From: Trichostrongylus colubriformis
Taxonomy: Eukaryota; Nematoda; Chromadorea; Rhabditida; Trichostrongylidae
DNA length: 64,000 bases
Reading direction: 5' to 3'
Assembly: GCA_963978905.1 (NCBI GenBank)
Contig: OZ022261.1
Coordinates: 8,681,992 to 8,745,991, forward strand
The notes under the pieces were generated by a model. The model was not told the DNA's origin. It did not search any database and saw only the letters and a list, made by a program, of their open reading frames with translations. A program made the translations under genes and the position numbers. Each line of letters begins with the position of its first letter. Positions within the stretch are counted from its first letter, which is position 1. Positions 20,229 to 30,900 of the stretch are shown here, piece after piece.

Positions 20229-20735
20229 ATGAAGAATCCTCAATCGATGATCATATTCAGTAAGCTAAGTAGCAATGCTATGATTATTATGGCTACCGTT
20301 TTAGGTGTACACCTCACCTTAAGTGTAAAAACAGGTAAGTAGACCGGGAAGGGAAACATATTTTCTTTTTCTTCCCTCGACATCAGCTGGCCCTGATCTA
20401 GCTGCTATGTTGGGCTTAGCTGCATCCGGATTGCTCGCCGTGTTATGCTCGCTGTTGGTGAATTCAATCAGATGTATGTACCCAATGCAATCGCTGACTG
20501 AAACCAAAGCCAAATGTGGTGTAGGAAGTCATAATAGAGTTGTTTGAGATTACTACATAGTTAGCGTACGTTCTAGCGTCTAGAAAGAACCGTACACTGA
20601 TACACTATCCCTTCCAATTGGGATCGCCTGGTTGTCTCAGATCTGATGGTGGGTATCACTGGGGTAGAATTTAGCAACGCGGCATGCGGCATGCGAACGA
20701 GGGTGCTGTGTGTACACGATGGCTTCAAAGTATAA
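20229..20735 (+). CDS. Candidate small membrane protein, three exons (unrecognised)
   Basis: Possible exons are 20229-20334, 20387-20473 and 20641-20735. Joined, they encode 95 residues. Exon 1 opens with ATG and has a hydrophobic stretch (AMIIMATVLGVHLTLSV) ending at a strong GTAAGT donor. Exon 2 follows CATCAG and encodes a clear membrane helix (MLGLAASGLLAVLCSLLV). Its end at T/GTATGT keeps frame with an exon after GTCTCAG that runs to TAA. No family is recognised. It could instead be a chance run of hydrophobic codons, or part of a longer gene with an exon at 20842-20940. Part of exon 2's acceptor region resembles the dispersed repeat. Confidence 0.3.
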
Positions 20736-21768
20736 GAGCCATCTTTTTTTCATTAAAAAGCCCAAGATACGGCGATCTTTTCAGGAGTCAATTATATACG
20801 GTGTTTTAATTCGCACGTATCGACTATTTCTTTTCTTCAGATTACACTATGTACACTAACTTCCTTTGCTTTTTCCTTACACTTCGCACGCTGCGTTGCG
20901 GTCCTAACATTACAGGCCCTTGAGTGTAGCTACATGTGATTATGTAGCTCTGTAATGGACTTTGTAATGTTGCTCAGAACAGCAATTATGGGGAATTCTA
21001 TTCTGCCCCAAATGGAGCTTATATCAGAGTTCCTACAGATGCACGGACAATCATCTGAGGATCGACGAAGCGGTTTTGTGGCGGAACATTGATGCATTAC
21101 GGTCTTAACTATCTTGCAGAACAGGATCAATGCAACAGAAGGGCCGCGAAAATCTTACAACTCATTCTGAAGTGGAGCGCATTGTTAGCGGAGACTCTGG
21201 ACAGTTCTCTGTTATTCAGTAGGATTATCTTCAAAGGGCTTCATCAACACGGAAAGCTTGCCAGACATAGTCCATATCTTCGGCATCATTGCCTAAGGTG
21301 CACTATAGAGTTTTGAATGGAAAAGAAGGTAATAATCTTGCAAACTCCATGAAATAACTGTGTCGTAGGATTGCCTCGGCTACAGTTCCGCCATCACCCC
21401 TACGTTAGGTATTGTTCACAAATGGGAGTAGTGGACGCGAACAGGATCAGAGATGAATTGATTCCCTAGCCTACCCTTTCGCACGAGCTGGCTAAAGTAC
21501 TACACTTTTAAGAGAGTCGAAAAATTTCAGAGTCCGCTATTCTGCCAGTCGATACGTATGTAATCCTTTCGCGGCGGTGGCCCTCAGTGCTCCCTTATGT
21601 ACTTGTAAGGCAAGGTTGAAATAAGTAGAGTTAAGAATTCCGCTGTAAATCGGGAACGGCTATCTCATTGTTTACTAAAGAGCGCAGATACGCAGTGGTA
21701 GATCTCACTTCAATGGATATTTGACCACGTGCCATTCAATAAAAGACGTAGGTGGCCTATGCCTAGAC

Positions 21769-22101
21769 ATGTCGATACTGGCGCGAAACCTCCTATCCCG
21801 ACAATTACGCCAAGCGATTCGCTATCGATTTCTTTCATTTTTCGTTTTGATTTTTATTTCACTATCATTTACGTTCTTTAACTCCTTCCTGCACAGGGCG
21901 AGTTCAACGGACACTCATGTACTATGGGGGAGCGCTCAAAAACGCTTTTACAATTACAGTAAGAAACGTAATTCCATTACGTATCTTAGAAGCACGTATA
22001 TCGACGTCTCTGATTGTCATCAGGATTTTTTTTGCTTCGAAATGTGTGCGATTCATCACTGCCCCTCTATAAAGTGTTTCCACCTCCTAGGCTTGGGCTA
22101 A
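21769..22101 (+). CDS. Unrecognised ORF with one membrane segment
   Basis: 110 codons from ATG 21769. A basic N-terminal stretch (RNLLSRQLRQAIRYR) is followed by a strongly hydrophobic segment (FLSFFVLIFISLSFTFF) and a polar Cys-containing remainder, the arrangement of a type II membrane protein such as the first exon of a Golgi enzyme. No catalytic motif is visible and no splice partner was found. It may be a chance ORF. Confidence 0.25.
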   Translation: MSILARNLLSRQLRQAIRYRFLSFFVLIFISLSFTFFNSFLHRASSTDTHVLWGSAQKRFYNYSKKRNSITYLRSTYIDVSDCHQDFFCFEMCAIHHCPSIKCFHLLGLG

Positions 22102-22944
22102 ATCCCACATCCCAGTTCGTTCGCATTTCTCCGTACCGCCAAAAATCAGCTCGCATGCAAGATTATAAGAGAAAATGAAAGTGTGATGTGGGAGTGAAAC
22201 TTATTCTGATAGGGCATGTTAATGAGAGTCAGTATGGAATGGATCGCGCGCGCCTTCCATTAACTTGGCGCCACCTGTATAGGAAGCTACACCACATTAT
22301 TTCATTGGCTCAGTTCTTGTTCTTTGGGTTTTTAGTGCGTGTCTGTTCTACTATTAGGTTTTTATGTGCTGGAAGGTACTGAAATACTGATGCAATCCGG
22401 CGAATGTGATTTTTGGGGTCAATGTGGCACGGAGGAGAGACCGTGCCGTTACAATTCTTGGAAAATCTGGAAGAGCCCCAGATGGCTAGAGGACACACCC
22501 CCAAGAGATCGCTGCCAACACTGTCAAGCTTCTTCCATGAAAAGGCTTAGGCAAACAAACTGGGAAAACTCCAGACGGTTAGAAGACACGTCCCAGCTGC
22601 AATCGATGCTGCCGGCGAGTCGCTTCCCTCCCCCGCCCCCCCCCCTCCCCCCCATATTGATCTGATTTTTGCCTATGCTTAGAGGGGAAGGGGCTCCGGA
22701 ATGGGTGAATCATTTTTTCGGTGTAAAAATTCCTGTTATCTTTTGTAGTGAAGGACACTCCTCAGAGCTCCTTCTTACCCTCTCAGGGTGAGCAGAAATT
22801 TTCTACTCTCTAAATGTTATTTAGAGCAGTTGACGCCCTAATTCTTCCCTGTCTCCGTATTCTTCGTGAAGAAACTGACTACTTTCCCGAAGTTTTCCTC
22901 GGTGACCTGGAATTTTCGCACTGCTTTATATGCCTCCCTCTTCA
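22102..22944. other. Gap before the satellite, no gene seen
   Basis: It contains two diverged direct copies of a block of about 60 bp (about 22455-22520 and 22553-22613, sharing the AGA.G.TAGA.GACAC core) and a C-run tract. Open frames here lack domains. Confidence 0.55.
22626..22653 (-). other. G-quadruplex-prone tract near the satellite boundary
   Basis: C runs of 3, 5, 10 and 7 bases separated by single T, G and T bases form an ideal four-run G-quadruplex pattern on the minus strand, about 290 bp before the array begins. Confidence 0.65.
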
Positions 22945-23130
22945 TATTTGATATACGAATTTGAAAGGTGATAATCCCAACTCTGAAGCTAACCCCAGAC
23001 CAAATTTTCCGAAAAAAAATTCAGAATTGTAAACAGGCAGTACCACGGTATTGCGAAAAAGCGCTCACAATCCCCTCTCCTTCGCTTTTTCCAGCTCTAG
23101 AAATCGTCACAGCAGAGAAGAGATATTCGA
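22945..23130 (-). repeat. Inverted, diverged edge monomer of the satellite
   Basis: Read on the minus strand this is one satellite monomer: ATATCTCTTCTCTGCTGT, an AGCGAAGGAGAGGGGATTG-like block, a T-tract with CGGAAAATTTGGTCTGGGG, and a GAGTTGGGATTATC variant of the usual GAGTTGGGGTTGTC. It is more diverged than any internal monomer and lies opposite in orientation to the rest of the array, giving a head-to-head junction at about 23130-23135. Confidence 0.88.
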
Positions 23131-26100
23131 AGCCGCAAGCCATACTAGTGCCTGTTCACGATAAATTCTGAATTTTTTTTCGGAAAATTTGGTCTGGGAC
23201 AGCTGCAGAGTTGGGGTTGTTATCCCTCAAAATCAAATATCTCTTCTCTGCTGTAACGAATTATAGAGCGGCAAAAAGCGAAAGAGAGAGGATTGTGAGC
23301 GCTTTTAAGCAGTACCATAGCAGTGCCTGTTCACGATAAATTATGAATTTTTTTTTTGGAAAATTTGGTCTGGGGTCAGCTCCAGAGTTGGGGTTGTCAT
23401 CCCTCAAAATCATATATCTCTTCTCTACTGTAACGAATTATAGAGCTGCAAAAGGGGAAAGAGAGAGGATTATGAGCGCTTTTAAGCAGCACCATAGTAG
23501 TGCCTGTTCACGATAAATTATGAATTTTTTTTGGAAAAATTGGTGTGGGGTCAGCTCCAGAGTTGGGGTTGTCATCCCTCAAAATCAAATATCTCTTCTC
23601 TTCTGTAACGAATTCTAGAGCTGCAAAAAGCGAAAGAGAGAGGATTGTGAGCGCTTTTAAGCAGCACCATAGTAGTGCCTGTTCACGATAAATTATTAAT
23701 TTTTTTTGGAAAATTTGGTCTGGGGTGAGCTCCAGAGTTGGGGTTGTCATCCCTCAAAATCAAAAATCTCTTCTCTACTGTAACGAATTCTAGAGCTGCA
23801 AAGAGCGAAAGAGAGAGGATTGTGAGCGCTTTTAAGCAATACCATAGTAGTGCCTGTTCACGATAAATTATGAATTTTTTTTGGAAAAATTGGTGTGGGG
23901 TCAGCTCCAGAGTTGGGGTTGTCATCCCTCAAAATCAAATATCTCTTCTCTTCTGTAACGAATTCTAGAGCTGCAAAAAGCGAAAGAGAGAGGATTGTGA
24001 GCGCTTTTAAGCAATACCATAGTACTGCCTGTTCACGATAAATTCTGAATTTTTTTTCGGAAAATTTGGTCTGGGACAGCTGCAGAGTTGGGGTTGTTAT
24101 CCCTCAAAATCAAATATCTCTTCTCTGCTGTAACGAATTATAGAGCTGCAAAAAGCGAAAGAGAGAGGATTGTGAGCGCTTTTAAGCAATACCATAGTAG
24201 TGCCTGTTCACGATAAATTATGAATTTTTTTTTGGAAAAATTTGGTCTGGGGTCAGCTCCAGAGTTGGGGTTGTCATCCCTCAAAATCAAAAATCTCTTC
24301 TCTACTGTAACGAATTATAGAGCTGCAAAAAGCGAAAGAGAGAGGATTGTGAGCGCTTTTAAGCAATACCATAGTAGTGCCTGTTCACGATAAATTATGA
24401 ATTTTTTTTTTGGAAAAATTGGTCTGGGGTGAGCTCCAGAGTTGGGGTTGTCATCCCTCAAAATCAAAAATCTCTTCTCTGCTGTAACGAATTATAGAGC
24501 GGCAAAAAGCGAAAGAGAGAGGATTGTGAGCGCTTTTAAGCAGTACCATAGCAGTGCCTGTTCACGATAAATTATGAATTTTTTTTTTTGGAAAATTTGG
24601 TCTGGGGTCAGCTCCAGAGTTGGGGTTGTCATCCCTCAAAATCATATATCTCTTCTCTACTGTAACGAATTATAGAGCTGCAAAAGGGGAAAGAGAGAGG
24701 ATTATGAGCGCTTTTAAGCAGCGCCATAGTAGTGCCTGTTCACGATAAATTATGAATTTTTTTTTGGAAAAATTGGTCTGGGGTCAGCTCCAGAGTTGGG
24801 GTTGTCATCCCTCAAAATCAAATATCTCTTCTCTTCTGTAACGAATTCTAGAGCTGCAAAAAGCGAAAGAGAGAGGATTGTGAGCGCTTTTAAGCAGCGC
24901 CATAGTAGTGCCTGTTCACGATAAATTATGAATTTTTTTTTGGAAAAATTGGTCTGGGGTCAGCTCCAGAGTTGGGGTTGTCATCCCTCAAAATCAAATA
25001 TCTCTTCTCTTCTGTAACGAATTCTAGAGCTGCAAAAAGCGAAAGAGAGAGGATTGTGAGCGCTTTTAAGCAATACCATAGTAGTGCCTGTTCACGATAC
25101 ATTATGATTTTTTTTGGAAAAATTGGTCTGGGGTCAGCTCCAGAGTTGGGGTTGTCATCCCTCAAAATCAAATATCTCTTCTCTTCTGTAACGAATTCTA
25201 GAGCTGCAAAAAGCGAAAGAGAGAGGATTGTGAGCGCTTTTAAGCAATACCATAGTAGTGCCTGTTCACGATAAATTATGAATTTTTTTTGGAAAAATTT
25301 GTCTGGGGTGAGCTCCAGAGTTGGGGTTGTCATCCCTCAAAATCAAAAATCTCTTCTCTACTGTAACGAATTCTAGAGCTGCAAAGAGAGAGGATTGTGA
25401 GCGCTTTTAAGCAGCACCATAGTAGTGCCTGTTCACGATAAATTATGAATTTTTTTTGGAAAAATTGGTCTGGGGTCAGCTCCAGAGTTGGGGTTGTCAT
25501 CACTCAAAATCAAAAATCTCTTCTCTACTGTAACGAATTCTAGAGCTGCAAAGAGCGAAAGAGAGAGGATTGTGAGCGCTTTTAAGCAATACCATAGTAG
25601 TGCCTGTTCACGATAAATTATGAATTTTTTTTTGGAAAAATTGGTCTGGGGTCAGCTCCAGAGTTGGGGTTGTCATCCCTCAAAATCAAATATCTCTTCT
25701 CTACTGTAACGAATTCTAGAGCTGCAAAAAGCGAAAGAGAGAGGATTGTGAGCGCTTTTAAGCAATACCATAGTAGTGTCTGTTCACGATACATTATGAT
25801 TTTTTTTGGAAAAATTGGTCTGGGGTCAGCTCCAGAGTTGGGGTTGTCATCCCTCAAAATCAAATATCTCTTCTCTTCTGTAACGAATTCTAGAGCTGCA
25901 AAAAGCGAAAGAGAGAGGATTGTGAGCGCTTTTAAGCAATACCATAGTAGTGCCTGTTCACGATAAATTATGAATTTTTTTTTGGAAAAATTGGTCTGGG
26001 GTGAGCTCCAGAGTTGGGGTTGTCATCCCTCAAAATCAAAAATCTCTTCTCTACTGTAACGAATTATAGAGCTGCAAAAAGCGAAAGAGAGAGGAATGTG

Positions 26101-26499
26101 AGCGCTTTTAAGCAATACCATAGTACTGCCTGTTCACGATAAATTATGAGTTTTTTTTTTTGGAAAAATTTGGTCTGGGGTCAGCTCCAGAGTTGGGGTT
26201 GTCATCCCTCAAAATCAAAAATCTCTTCTCTACTGTAACGAATTATAGAGCTGCAAAAAGCGAAAGAGAGAGGAATGTGAGCGCTTTTAAGCAATACCAT
26301 AGTACTGCCTGTTCACGATAAATTATGAGTTTTTTTTTTGGAAAAATTTGGTCTGGGGTCAGCTCCAGAGTTGGGGTTGTCATCCCTCAAAATCAAAAAT
26401 CTCTTCTCTACTGTAACGAATTATAGAGCTGCAAAAAGCGAAAGAGAGAGGATTGTGAGCGCTTTTAAGCAATACCATAGTAGTGCCTGTTCACGATAA

Positions 26500-27900
26500 A
26501 TTATGAATTTTTTTTTTGGAAAAATTGGTCTGGGGTGAGCTCCAGAGTTGGGGTTGTCATCCCTCAAAATCAAAAATCTCTTCTCTGCTGTAACGAATTA
26601 TAGAGCGGCAAAAAGCGAAAGAGAGAGGATTGTGAGCGCTTTTAAGCAGTACCATAGCAGTGCCTGTTCACGATAAATTATGAATTTTTTTTTTGGAAAA
26701 TTTGGTCTGGGGTCAGCTCCAGAGTTGGGGTTGTCATCCCTCAAAATCATATATCTCTTCTCTACTGTAACGAATTATAGAGCTGCAAAAGGGGAAAGAG
26801 AGAGGATTATGAGCGCTTTTAAGCAGCACCATAGTAGTTCCTGTTCACGATAAATTATGAATTTTTTTTGGAAAAATTGGTCTGGGGTCAGCTCCAGAGT
26901 TGGGGTTGTCATCACTCAAAATCAAATATCTCTTCTCTTCTGTAACGAATTCTAGAGCTGCAAAAAGCGAAGGAGAGAGGATTGTGAGCGCTTTTAAGCA
27001 GCACCATAGTAGTGCCTGTTCACGATAAATTATGAATTTTTTTTTGGAAAAATTGGTCTGGGGTGAGCTCCAGAGTTGGGGTTGTCATCCCTCAAAATCA
27101 AAAATCTCTTCTCTACTGTAACGAATTATAGAGCTGCAAAAAGCGAAAGAGAGAGGAATGTGAGCGCTTTTTAGCAATACCATAGTACTGCCTGTTCACG
27201 ATAAATTATGAGTTTTTTTTTGGAAAAATTGGTCTGGGGTCAGCTCCAGAGTTGGGGTTGTCATCCCTCAAAATCAAAAATCTCTTCTCTACTGTAACGA
27301 ATTATAGAGCTGCAAAAAGCGAAAGAGAGAGGATTGTGAGCGCTTTTAAGCAATACCATAGTAGTGCCTGTTCACGATAAATTATGAATTTTTTTTTTGG
27401 AAAAATTGGTCTGGGGTGAGCTCCAGAGTTGGGGTTGTCATCCCTCAAAATCAAAAATCTCTTCTCTACTGTAACGAATTCTAGAGCTGCAAAGAGCGAA
27501 AGAGAGAGGATTGTGAGCGCTTTTAAGCAGCACCATAGTAGTGCCTGTTCACGATAAATTATGAATTTTTTTTTGGAAAATTTTGTCTGGGGTCAGCTTC
27601 AGAGTTGGGGTTGTCATCCCTCAAAATCAAAAATCTCTTCTCTACTGTAAGGAATTATAGAGCTGCAAAAAGCGAAAGAGAGAGGAATGTGAGCGCTTTT
27701 AAGCAGCACCATAGTAGTGCCTGTTCACGATAAATTATGAATTTTTTTTGGAAAATTTGGTCTGGGGTGAGCTCCAGAGTTGGGGTTGTCATCCCTCAAA
27801 ATCAAAAATCTCTTCTCTACTGTAACGAATTCTAGAGCTGCAAAGAGCGAAAGAGAGAGGATTGTGAGCGCTTTTAAGCAATACCATAGTAGTGCCTGTT
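26500..27900 (+). repeat. Satellite block reused at +5,597 bp
   Basis: The ordered series of variant monomers here (GCGGCAAA, then AAAAGGGG, then the TTTTGTCTGGGGTCAGCTTC variant, then the HQFF-type reading) recurs 5,597 bp later (32.1-33.5 kb). A part recurs again a further 1,932 bp on (34.0-35.4 kb). Offsets are about 32 and 11 monomers. Confidence 0.75.
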
Positions 27901-30900
27901 CACGATAAATTATGAATTTTTTTTGGAAAAATTGGTGTGGGGTCAGCTCCAGAGTTGGGGTTGTCATCCCTCAAAATCAAATATCTCTTCTCTTCTGTAA
28001 CGAATTCTAGAGCTGCAAAAAGCGAAAGAGAGAGGATTGTGAGCGCTTTTAAGCAGCACCATAGTAGTGCCTGTTCACGATAAATTATGAATTTTTTTTG
28101 GAAAAATTGGTCTGGGGTCAGCTCCAGAGTTGGGGTTGTCATCCCTCAAAATCAAAAATCTCTTCTCTACTGTAACGAATTATAGAGCTGCAAAAAGCGA
28201 AAGAGAGAGGATTGTGAGCGCTTTTAAGCAATACCATAGTACTGCCTGTTCACGATAAATTCTGAATTTTTTTTCGGAAAATTTGGTCTGGGACAGCTGC
28301 AGAGTTGGGGTTGTTATCCCTCAAAATCAAAAATCTCTTCTCTACTGTAACGAATTATAGAGCTGCAAAAAGCGAAAGAGAGAGGAATGTGAGCGCTTTT
28401 AAGCAATACCATAGTACTGCCTGTTCACGATAAATTATGAATTTTTTTTTTGGAAAAATTGGTCTGGGGTGAGCTCCAGAGTTGGGGTTGTCATCCCTCA
28501 AAATCAAATATCTCTTCTCTTCTGTAACGAATTATAGAGCTGCAAAAAGCGAAAGAGAGAGGATTGTGAGCGCTTTTAAGCAATACCATAGTAGTGCCTG
28601 TTCACGATAAATTATGAATTTTTTTTTGGAAAAATTGGTCTGGGGTCAGCTCCAGAGTTGGGGTTGTCATCCCTCAAAATCAAATATCTCTTCTCTACTG
28701 TAACGAATTCTAGAGCTGCAAAAAGCGAAAGAGAGAGGATTGTGAGCGCTTTTAAGCAATACCATAGTAGTGCCTGTTCACGATACATTATGATTTTTTT
28801 TGGAAAAATTGGTCTGGGGTCAGCTCCAGAGTTGGGGTTGTCATCCCTCAAAATCAAATATCTCTTCTCTTCTGTAACGAATTCTAGAGCTGCAAAAAGC
28901 GAAAGAGAGAGGATTGTGAGCGCTTTTAAGCAATACCATAGTAGTGCCTGTTCACGATAAATTATGAATTTTTTTTTAGAAAAATTGGTCTGGGGTGAGC
29001 TCCAGAGTTGGGGTTGTCATCCCTCAAAATCAAAAATCTCTTCTCTACTGTAACGAATTATAGAGCTGCAAAAAGCGAAAGAGAGAGGAATGTGAGCGCT
29101 TTTAAGCAATACCATAGTACTGCCTGTTCACGATAAATTATGAGTTTTTTTTTTGGAAAAATTTGGTCTGGGGTCAGCTCCAGAGTTGGGGTTGTCATCC
29201 CTCAAAATCAAATATCTCTTCTCTTCTGTAACGAATTCTAGAGCTGCAAAAAGCGAAAGAGAGAGGATTGTGAGCGCTTTTAAGCAATACCATAGTAGTG
29301 CCTGTTCACGATAAATTATGAATTTTTTTTGGAAAAATTTGTCTGGGGTGAGCTCCAGAGTTGGGGTTGTCATCCCTCAAAATCAAAAATCTCCTCTCTA
29401 CTGTAACGAATTATAGAGCTGCAAAAAGCGAAAGAGAGAGGAATGTGAGCGCTTTTAAGCAGCACCATAGTAGTGCCTGTTCACGATAAATTATGAATTT
29501 TTTTTGGAAAATTTGGTCTGGGGTGAGCTCCAGAGTTGGGGTTGTCATCCCTCAAAATCAAAAATCTCTTCTCTACTGTAACGAATTCTAGAGCTGCAAA
29601 GAGAGAGGATTGTGAGCGCTTTTAAGCAGCACCATAGTAGTGCCTGTTCACGATAAATTATGAATTTTTTTTGGAAAATTTGGTCTGGGGTGAGCTCCAG
29701 AGTTGGGGTTGTCATCCCTCAAAATCAAAAATCTCTTCTCTACTGTAACGAATTCTAGAGCTGCAAAGAGAGAGGATTGTGAGCGCTTTTAAGCAGCACC
29801 ATAGTAGTGCCTGTTCACGATAAATTATGAATTTTTTTTGGAAAAATTGGTCTGGGGTCAGCTCCAGAGTTGGGGTTGTCATCACTCAAAATCAAAAATC
29901 TCTTCTCTACTGTAACGAATTCTAGAGCTGCAAAAAGCGAAAGAGAGAGGAATGTGAGCGCTTTTAAGCAATACCATAGTAGTGCCTGTTCACGATAAAT
30001 TATGAATTTTTTTTGGAAAAATTGGTCTGGGGTCAGCTCCAGAGTTGGGGTTGTCATCCCTCAAAATCAAATATCTCTTCTCTACTGTAACGAATTCTAG
30101 AGCTGCAAAAAGCGAAAGAGAGAGGATTGTGAGCGCTTTTAAGCAGCACCATAGTAGTGCCTGTTCACGATAAATTATGAATTTTTTTTGGAAAATTTGG
30201 TCTGGGGTGAGCTCCAGAGTTGGGGTTGTCATCCCTCAAAATCAAAAATCTCTTCTCTACTGTAACGAATTCTAGAGCTGCAAAGAGAGAGGATTGTGAG
30301 CGCTTTTAAGCAGCACCATAGTAGTGCCTGTTCACGATAAATTATGAATTTTTTTTGGAAAAATTGGTCTGGGGTCAGCTCCAGAGTTGGGGTTGTCATC
30401 ACTCAAAATCAAAAATCTCTTCTCTACTGTAACGAATTCTAGAGCTGCAAAGAGCGAAAGAGAGAGGATTGTGAGCGCTTTTAAGCAATACCATAGTAGT
30501 GCCTGTTCACGATAAATTATGAATTTTTTTTTGGAAAAATTGGTCTGGGGTCAGCTCCAGAGTTGGGGTTGTCATCCCTCAAAATCAAATATCTCTTCTC
30601 TACTGTAACGAATTCTAGAGCTGCAAAAAGCGAAAGAGAGAGGATTGTGAGCGCTTTTAAGCAATACCATAGTAGTGCCTGTTCACGATACATTATGATT
30701 TTTTTTGGAAAAATTGGTCTGGGGTCAGCTCCAGAGTTGGGGTTGTCATCCCTCAAAATCAAATATCTCTTCTCTTCTGTAACGAATTCTAGAGCTGCAA
30801 AAAGCGAAAGAGAGAGGATTGTGAGCGCTTTTAAGCAATACCATAGTAGTGCCTGTTCACGATAAATTATGAATTTTTTTTTGGAAAAATTGGTCTGGGG

